A stretch of DNA of 10,538 nt, from positions 1 to 10,538 of the forward strand of contig JALXDB010000472.1 of the NCBI GenBank assembly GCA_026990615.1, given 5' to 3'. The notes under the pieces are model-generated. The model searched no databases, was not told where the DNA came from, and worked only from the letters and a program-made list of their open reading frames with translations. The stretch comes from Spirochaetota bacterium (GTDB lineage Bacteria; Spirochaetota; B62-G9). This document shows, piece by piece, positions 6,928-10,538 of this stretch (positions within the stretch are counted from its first letter, which is position 1; the number at the start of each line of letters is the position of its first letter). The position numbers and the translations under genes are program-made.

Positions 6928-7759
6928 TGAGAAGATTAAAAATATTATTGCCCGTTTTAAAAGGGGCGAGGAGAGCCTGTTATCCGAGATACTTGATGAA
7001 ATAGCGCTATACGTATACAACTACCCGAAAGCAGTGTACAATGCATGTGATGATACATGCTCGGATTTCTACGAATATATACTTTCGAACTTTAAAAGAA
7101 TTCTAAAGAACTACGAAATAGGCAGAGCAAAGTTCAGTACCTGGTTAACCGTCGTTTTGAGAACAAGATACCTTAATTTTTTAAAGTTGCATCGCAGGGA
7201 TGACAAAAATTCAGAAGTGTCTCTCGATTTAACGGTTAAATCGAATACCGGTCTGTACAATCTTTTAGGAGATACAAGATCTTATTCTGATGTAAACTCT
7301 TCAAAGTTTGATAGACTGATAGATGAAATAGTTTCGAAACTTAGCGACAGTATGAGGTTCTACTTTCATGCATTTTATGCCGATATAATACGGCCAGAGG
7401 ATGTAAGGTTTATTTCTATATATCTAAATGTTTCGATTATGGATGTATTGATAGGGTTGAATAAAATTAAATATGATATAGAGGTTAAGAGAGAAAACAG
7501 GGCAAAAATTGAAAGCAGATTGAGCGCGTCGTATGGGAATATCATAATGGCTCAGAGACAAAAGCAAAAGAATGATGAAAAGAGTGCAAGGAAAACACAG
7601 AATAGGTTGTTAAATGAGTATAGCAAGGCAAGAATGAACCCGTCCTATGAAGTCATTGCTGAACTATGCGGTTATCCCGTAGGGACAGTTGCTGCTGGTA
7701 TTAGCAGAATGAAGCGCGCTGTTAGAGGCATCGTTGAGCGATACAAACTTTTAGATTAA
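6914..7759 (+). CDS. Divergent sigma-70/ECF-type RNA polymerase sigma factor
   Basis: This 281-residue protein directs RNA polymerase to a special set of promoters. Region 2 is seen as FSTWLTVVLRTRYLNFLKLH (74-93) after EIGRAKF. It matches the F-S-T-W-L-x-x-I-x-R-N-x-x-x-D-x-x-R core of ECF factors, though the usual N and D of the DNA-binding helix differ. Region 4 is PSYEVIAELCGYPVGTVAAG with ISRMKRAVR (243-271), a helix-turn-helix in which the common S-R of GTVxSR is replaced by A-G. Between them lies an unusually long stretch (about 145-235). It holds a second helix-turn-helix-like segment (PEDVRFISIYLNVSIMDVL) and a charged helical linker. The whole is about 80-100 residues longer than a usual ECF factor. 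The ATG lies 14 bases inside the end of the CHAT gene, so the two are translationally coupled. It probably pairs with the anti-sigma-like gene downstream. Confidence 0.8.
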   Translation: MNINDEKIKNIIARFKRGEESLLSEILDEIALYVYNYPKAVYNACDDTCSDFYEYILSNFKRILKNYEIGRAKFSTWLTVVLRTRYLNFLKLHRRDDKNSEVSLDLTVKSNTGLYNLLGDTRSYSDVNSSKFDRLIDEIVSKLSDSMRFYFHAFYADIIRPEDVRFISIYLNVSIMDVLIGLNKIKYDIEVKRENRAKIESRLSASYGNIIMAQRQKQKNDEKSARKTQNRLLNEYSKARMNPSYEVIAELCGYPVGTVAAGISRMKRAVRGIVERYKLLD

Positions 7760-7818
7760 AAAGGTAATCGGTCAGGATTATTTTAGCTGTAATTGAGAAT
7801 ATATAATTAATGGTCATT

Positions 7819-7840
7819 GATCTCTGCTCTATCTGAGATC
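7819..7840. repeat. Inverted repeat GATCTC/GAGATC in the sigma/anti-sigma gap
   Basis: Two 6-base arms (7819-7824 and 7835-7840) pair perfectly around a 10-base loop and are followed by TATTTTG. It lies 60 bases after the sigma gene stop. It could be a weak terminator that lowers anti-sigma expression, or a binding site. The stem is short and the T-run is poor, so neither is firm. Confidence 0.3.
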
Positions 7841-7860
7841 TATTTTGAATATGGCAAAAA

Positions 7861-7882
7861 ATAGCAAATTTGAAATTGCTAT
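7861..7882. promoter_or_regulatory. Palindrome ATAGCAA-N8-TTGCTAT, possible operator
   Basis: Perfect 7-base arms (7861-7867 and 7876-7882) flank an 8-base centre ATTTGAAA that is itself nearly symmetric. The site lies 29 bases before the ATG of the anti-sigma-like gene, where a dimeric repressor or activator would act. A TATAAA at 7880-7885 overlaps its right arm and might be a -10 element, but no convincing -35 was found at the right distance. Chance in AT-rich DNA is possible. Confidence 0.35.
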
Positions 7883-7911
7883 AAAGAAATTAAGACAACC
7901 GGCAGGTTAAG

Positions 7912-8490
7912 ATGAAAGGTTGTTCGTATAACAGTCCAGACTATATTGCTATGTATGTAGATGGAGTTCTATCACCAGAGGAAAAAGAGGCATTTGAAAG
8001 ACATCTCTACAGTTGCGACGAATGCCTCAAGAGTGTTATGAACCTGCTAGACGATCTTACAACAGTCAAGCAGTTTGCCTACAGGTTAAAAAACAGTATC
8101 AAAATCTATATGCTTTTCAACCTGGTTAATGGGGTGTTGAAATTGATCGATAGCTCGGGAAAAATCAGGTTAAAAAACGGATTCAATGGATCAAAGCCAA
8201 GGGGAGATAATCCAGCCCCGGGGTACGAGGCAAATCTTGGCAGTATTGCACTGAATATCAGCGGTTCTCCTGATAAAGACAGATTTTCCATCATTTTGAA
8301 GGGGGTCAGGAATTGCAGCATTGAACTTCGTAAAAAGGACAGGCTGCTTGAGGTAAAACGGAGTATTCAAAAGGATGAGTATAAAATTGACGGTTTGTTT
8401 AGAGGCGAGTATATTCTTCTGGTTAAATCTGAAAAAAGGCCCAACTCGCCAGAATATTTTGAAAGTTCAATAGATATCATGGTAAATTAA
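7912..8490 (+). CDS. Soluble zf-HC2 (ZAS-type) anti-sigma-like protein
   Basis: This 192-residue protein probably binds and silences the sigma factor encoded upstream. Its N-terminus has the zinc anti-sigma pattern: C4, then H31-x3-C35-x2-C38 after Y-V-D-G-V-L-S-P-E-E-K-E-A-F-E-R-H, the usual body of zf-HC2 domains. A helical segment (about 40-80) follows, where anti-sigmas clamp region 2/4. A Gly/Pro/Asn-rich linker (about 88-106) leads to a beta-rich C-terminal domain. Its end, I-D-G-L-F-R-G-E-Y-I-L-L-V, resembles the last strands of carboxypeptidase-regulatory-like beta sandwiches (G-L-P-P-G-x-Y). There is no convincing transmembrane helix, unlike most ZAS anti-sigmas, so RseP would not be its protease and a cytoplasmic protease such as the CHAT protein fits better. 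AGG at 7904-7906 lies five bases before the ATG. The 152-base gap from the sigma gene hints at separate control. Confidence 0.75.
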   Translation: MKGCSYNSPDYIAMYVDGVLSPEEKEAFERHLYSCDECLKSVMNLLDDLTTVKQFAYRLKNSIKIYMLFNLVNGVLKLIDSSGKIRLKNGFNGSKPRGDNPAPGYEANLGSIALNISGSPDKDRFSIILKGVRNCSIELRKKDRLLEVKRSIQKDEYKIDGLFRGEYILLVKSEKRPNSPEYFESSIDIMVN

Positions 8491-8521
8491 AAAATTTTAA
8501 AACGACATTCTCGGGAGAAAT

Positions 8522-9172
8522 ATGGTTTTAGAAAGGGCAAAGCGGGAACTTTACCCCATATTTAAAGCACTAAAACCGGAGATTGATAAAAAGCTCTCCG
8601 AATTTAAAAGAATTGGAGAAAATGGAAGCGTTGAAAGAATTTTTATGGAGATGGCATTTTGCATCCTGACTCCATCTTCAAAAGCGGAAAATGCCTGGAG
8701 TGCAGTTTTGAGGTTAAATGAAAATGGTCTTCTTTACAGGGGGGATTTAGCAGATATAGTAGAGTATCTGAACGTTGTTCGTTTTAAGAACAATAAGGCA
8801 AAAAATATTTTGCTTGCAAGGGAGCTTTTTTTAAAGGGCAATATGTTTGCGGAAATGTTCTCGATGTTTAAGAACAATCCCCTCGAGTTACGGGAATGGC
8901 TCGTTCGAAGAGTTAGAGGCTTTTCATACAAAGAAGCCACACATTTTTTAAGAAATATTGGGAAGTCGGGGAATCTGTGCATACTCGATAGACATATACT
9001 GAGGAATCTGTTAGATTTTGAAGTTGTGGAGGAAATAGAGGGTAGTTTAACAAAGAACAGGTATCTCCAGATTGAAAAGAAAATGCAGGATTTTGCCGGT
9101 GAAATTAATATAGCTGTTGAATATCTAGATTTTATCTTCTGGTTCAGAAAGACCGGCCGTATTTTTAAATAA
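8522..9172 (+). CDS. Ogg2-type 8-oxoguanine DNA glycosylase/AP lyase
   Basis: This 216-residue helix-hairpin-helix base-excision enzyme removes 8-oxoguanine from DNA and nicks the abasic site. It matches the short archaeal/bacterial Ogg2 form, which lacks the N-terminal domain of human OGG1. Visible motifs are FCILTPSSKAENAW (about 47-60) and VRFKNNKAKNIL (about 86-97). The hairpin RGFSYKEATHFLRNIG follows, with the Schiff-base lysine K137, and then CILDRHILRNL with catalytic D156. The hairpin's second Gly is Ser here (G-F-S, usually G-x-G). The C-terminal F-W-F-R-K-T-G-R-I-F-K is conserved in length and type. It lacks the Cys cluster of endonuclease III. The ATG has GGGAG at 8513-8517. It starts 31 bases after the anti-sigma gene, so it may share its transcript and form part of the response. 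Confidence 0.88.
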   Translation: MVLERAKRELYPIFKALKPEIDKKLSEFKRIGENGSVERIFMEMAFCILTPSSKAENAWSAVLRLNENGLLYRGDLADIVEYLNVVRFKNNKAKNILLARELFLKGNMFAEMFSMFKNNPLELREWLVRRVRGFSYKEATHFLRNIGKSGNLCILDRHILRNLLDFEVVEEIEGSLTKNRYLQIEKKMQDFAGEINIAVEYLDFIFWFRKTGRIFK

Positions 9173-9175
9173 AAA

Positions 9176-9196
9176 AGCTGGGCTTTCGGCCCAGCT
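9176..9196 (-). terminator. Rho-independent terminator of the Maf-family gene
   Basis: AGCTGGGC (9176-9183) and GCCCAGCT (9189-9196) form a perfect GC-rich 8-base stem with a 5-base loop. Read on the - strand, the stem is followed by TTTTTTATTT, a proper U-tract, and it lies 30 bases past the - strand stop codon. On the + strand the A-run precedes the stem and no T-run follows, so it serves the glycosylase gene poorly, although the hairpin may still stabilise that mRNA's end. Confidence 0.85.
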
Positions 9197-9201
9197 GCTA
9201 T

Positions 9202-9234
9202 TGTAGATAATGGAGGGATTATGAATTATCTACA
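9202..9234. repeat. 10-base perfect inverted repeat at the end of the Maf-family gene
   Basis: TGTAGATAAT (9202-9211) and ATTATCTACA (9225-9234) are exact reverse complements around a 13-base loop. The right arm covers the last codons and the stop of the - strand gene, and the pair sits just before its terminator. On the + strand the loop contains GGAGGG and an ATG at 9221. Confidence 0.6.
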
Positions 9235-10538
9235 CTCATCTTTATTATCGGAAAATCTGCAAACATTTTTTAGTTTTAGTTTGGCAAAGTTAATTATATT
9301 AATAAGATAGTTGCAACCTTCTATGATTGATCTGTAAAGTTTTAGTGAGTTTTTAAGGGAGCTCTCTATAGACTTTTTGTCAGATTTTTTTTCATCTACT
9401 GTGGTCCCTATTAAGATATCGAATACGACTGACTGCATTGTCATGCTTATCAGCCTTATTTCCTGTTTTAGCGATACTATTTTTGCATCGTGAATGTTTA
9501 GTCTGCGATTGATATCTTCAATAGGTGTTTGCCCCGGTTCTTTGTTAATGTATCTGTTTATATATTTAAAAGCCTTTTCAGCCTCCGATTTCATAATTTT
9601 CAGGTTTTGTTCGACATTTATGAGATATTTTATAAACTCCTCTATCCCGTCTTTGTTTGTTCTATACTCATCTATAACCTGAATTATACTTGCTATAGCT
9701 CTTTCTTTATTAGTCCGGAAAGTTTTGTTAGAACTTAAGCTGTTATCTTCAAGCATCTCTTTCATGGTTTTATGGGTTACATTGTCAAGCAGTAATCCTT
9801 CTCCGGTTGAGTTTATCACATCGGCTGATGTACCGGGAATATTCTTTTCGAACCAGCTTTTATACAGAAGCATTCTCTTATCGCTGTAGCATGGTTTATT
9901 TTTACTGTTGAACATTTTAAATGGAGCACCGGATGTCATATATTCTGCTACTGAATTGAGTATCGGGTTCAATCTGGTACTCCTGTTGATTCTGTAGAGG
10001 TCTATGAGTGACCCCCTCAGGTGGGTTCTGTCATGTTTGAATGATAGGTCAAGCCCGGTTATCAGGATAGGGTTGCACCCCAGCAATCTTGCAAAATCGA
10101 AAGCAGCAACTGATACAGAGCCCCCTGCCGCAAGGTATCCTTTGTTTCCAGAGAATGATTCAATAACTCTTCCCGGCGGAAAAACGGACGAGCTTACAAT
10201 AACCCTTCCCGGATAGTTTTTTAAACTGGCCGGATAAATTGCTGGATCCGCTACAAGAATGGGAATCTTGCTGGTTTGGATCCCGGCAAGCTCCGTTATC
10301 TGTAAAAATAGAGAGTTTATGTACTGGGGGTCTACCGATACAACGAAATCAGGTATCACACTTTTCATCAAAAGAGGTCTGAGGGCAGTATCAACTGCTA
10401 TTATTATATATCCCCTTTTAGAAAATTGATTTAAGATATCTAAATCACCTTCAACTGAAGGGCCGGCTCCAACAACAATACAACCAATCCCCTTGGCTCT
10501 GTTTTCAATTAGGTTAACCCCCGCTCTGGCAAAGAAAT
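9226..10538 (-). CDS. Maf/DUF115 (MptE-like) flagellin glycosylation factor, 5' part missing
   Basis: The frame stays open to the window edge and shows 436 residues of the C-terminal part. Visible residues 19-29 (CIVVGAGPSVE) are the dinucleotide/sugar-nucleotide-like G-x-G-P-S loop of the Maf core. A-V-D-T-A-L-R-P-L follows, and then IPDFVVSVDPQ, the family's signature. Further on come AAGGSVSVAAFDFARLLGCN and ITGLDLSF, also typical. Maf proteins (motility accessory factors) are thought to transfer pseudaminic- or legionaminic-acid-type sugars to flagellin. The C-terminal third (from about residue 290) is charged and helical, probably coiled coil, with a Lys-rich end and C-R-F-S-D-N-K-D-E-C-R as last residues. 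A TTG at 10371 is not the start: conserved sequence continues upstream of it. About 200 residues are probably outside the window. It is convergent to the glycosylase gene. Confidence 0.88.
   Translation of the reverse strand, partial: FFARAGVNLIENRAKGIGCIVVGAGPSVEGDLDILNQFSKRGYIIIAVDTALRPLLMKSVIPDFVVSVDPQYINSLFLQITELAGIQTSKIPILVADPAIYPASLKNYPGRVIVSSSVFPPGRVIESFSGNKGYLAAGGSVSVAAFDFARLLGCNPILITGLDLSFKHDRTHLRGSLIDLYRINRSTRLNPILNSVAEYMTSGAPFKMFNSKNKPCYSDKRMLLYKSWFEKNIPGTSADVINSTGEGLLLDNVTHKTMKEMLEDNSLSSNKTFRTNKERAIASIIQVIDEYRTNKDGIEEFIKYLINVEQNLKIMKSEAEKAFKYINRYINKEPGQTPIEDINRRLNIHDAKIVSLKQEIRLISMTMQSVVFDILIGTTVDEKKSDKKSIESSLKNSLKLYRSIIEGCNYLINIINFAKLKLKNVCRFSDNKDECR

Noticed and set aside
5581..8490. 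A type III-E CRISPR (Craspase) locus
   Set aside because: The CHAT/sigma pairing recalls it, but there is no gRAMP (Cas7-11) gene, no repeat array, no Cas1/Cas2, and the CHAT protein has no TPR region.
8522..9172. Endonuclease III (Nth) or MutY
   Set aside because: There is no C-terminal 4Fe-4S cysteine cluster, and the K-E-A-T-H-F-L-R-N and L-D-R-H-I-L motifs are those of the Ogg2 group.
9176..9196. Terminator of the + strand glycosylase gene
   Set aside because: The T-tract needed after the stem exists only on the - strand. On the + strand the stem is followed by GCTATTG.
9494..9738. Open frames on the + strand opposite the Maf gene
   Set aside because: They lie antisense to a well-supported coding frame, are rich in F/S/L as expected for a shadow of a K/E/N-rich gene, and have no ribosome site or recognisable domain.
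9226..10371. Maf-family gene beginning at the TTG at 10371
   Set aside because: The frame is open to the window edge and the conserved core motifs lie upstream of that codon, so the gene is 5'-truncated by the window.

Overview
The window is an AT-rich bacterial chromosome segment. Nine genes in a row lie on the + strand, followed by one convergent gene on the - strand that runs off the right edge. Several genes point to an envelope of Gram-negative type and to a motile organism. These are a site-2 protease of the RseP type, an exported DUF3108 protein, a membrane-anchored YcgR/PilZ c-di-GMP effector, and a Maf-type (DUF115/MptE-like) flagellin glycosylation factor. The combination would fit a spirochaete or another flagellated, moderately AT-rich lineage. 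This is a guess from gene content: no rRNA or marker phylogeny is possible here.

Layout: 1-40 is the tail of a hydrophobic protein, perhaps CdsA, which commonly precedes rseP. 56-1378 is rseP. 1486-2295 is an exported DUF3108 protein. 2426-3493 is a TM-YcgR-PilZ protein with a TTG start. 3517-4353 is a YihY/BrkB-family membrane protein. 4398-5461 is tsaE-tsaB, with a 4-base overlap, for tRNA t6A synthesis. 5458-5568 is a 36-residue membrane-peptide ORF. 5581-6927 is a CHAT caspase-like protease with an N-terminal domain that looks PUA/DCD-like. 6914-7759 is a divergent sigma-70-type factor overlapping the CHAT gene. 7912-8490 is a zf-HC2 (ZAS) anti-sigma-like protein with no membrane helix. 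8522-9172 is an Ogg2-type 8-oxoguanine glycosylase/lyase. 9176-9196 is a hairpin terminator oriented for the - strand. 9226 to beyond 10538 (-) is the C-terminal part of a Maf-family protein.

The most interesting part is 5458-8490. Protease, sigma factor and soluble zinc-finger anti-sigma genes stand in one directional block, and both catalytic residues of the protease are present. The simplest reading is a proteolytic transcription switch: a signal sensed by the protease's N-terminal domain activates CHAT, which cuts the anti-sigma and frees the sigma factor. The logic resembles the Craspase/Csx30/sigma branch of type III-E CRISPR systems, but there is no CRISPR component here. The function is inferred. 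The domain calls for CHAT, sigma region 2/4 and the ZAS motif rest on visible motifs. The DNA-repair glycosylase 31 bases downstream could be an output or simply a neighbour.

No tRNA, rRNA, CRISPR array, transposase or integrase was seen. The larger intergenic stretches are 1379-1485, 2296-2425, 7760-7911 and 9173-9225. All are below 300 bases and are described in the entries.
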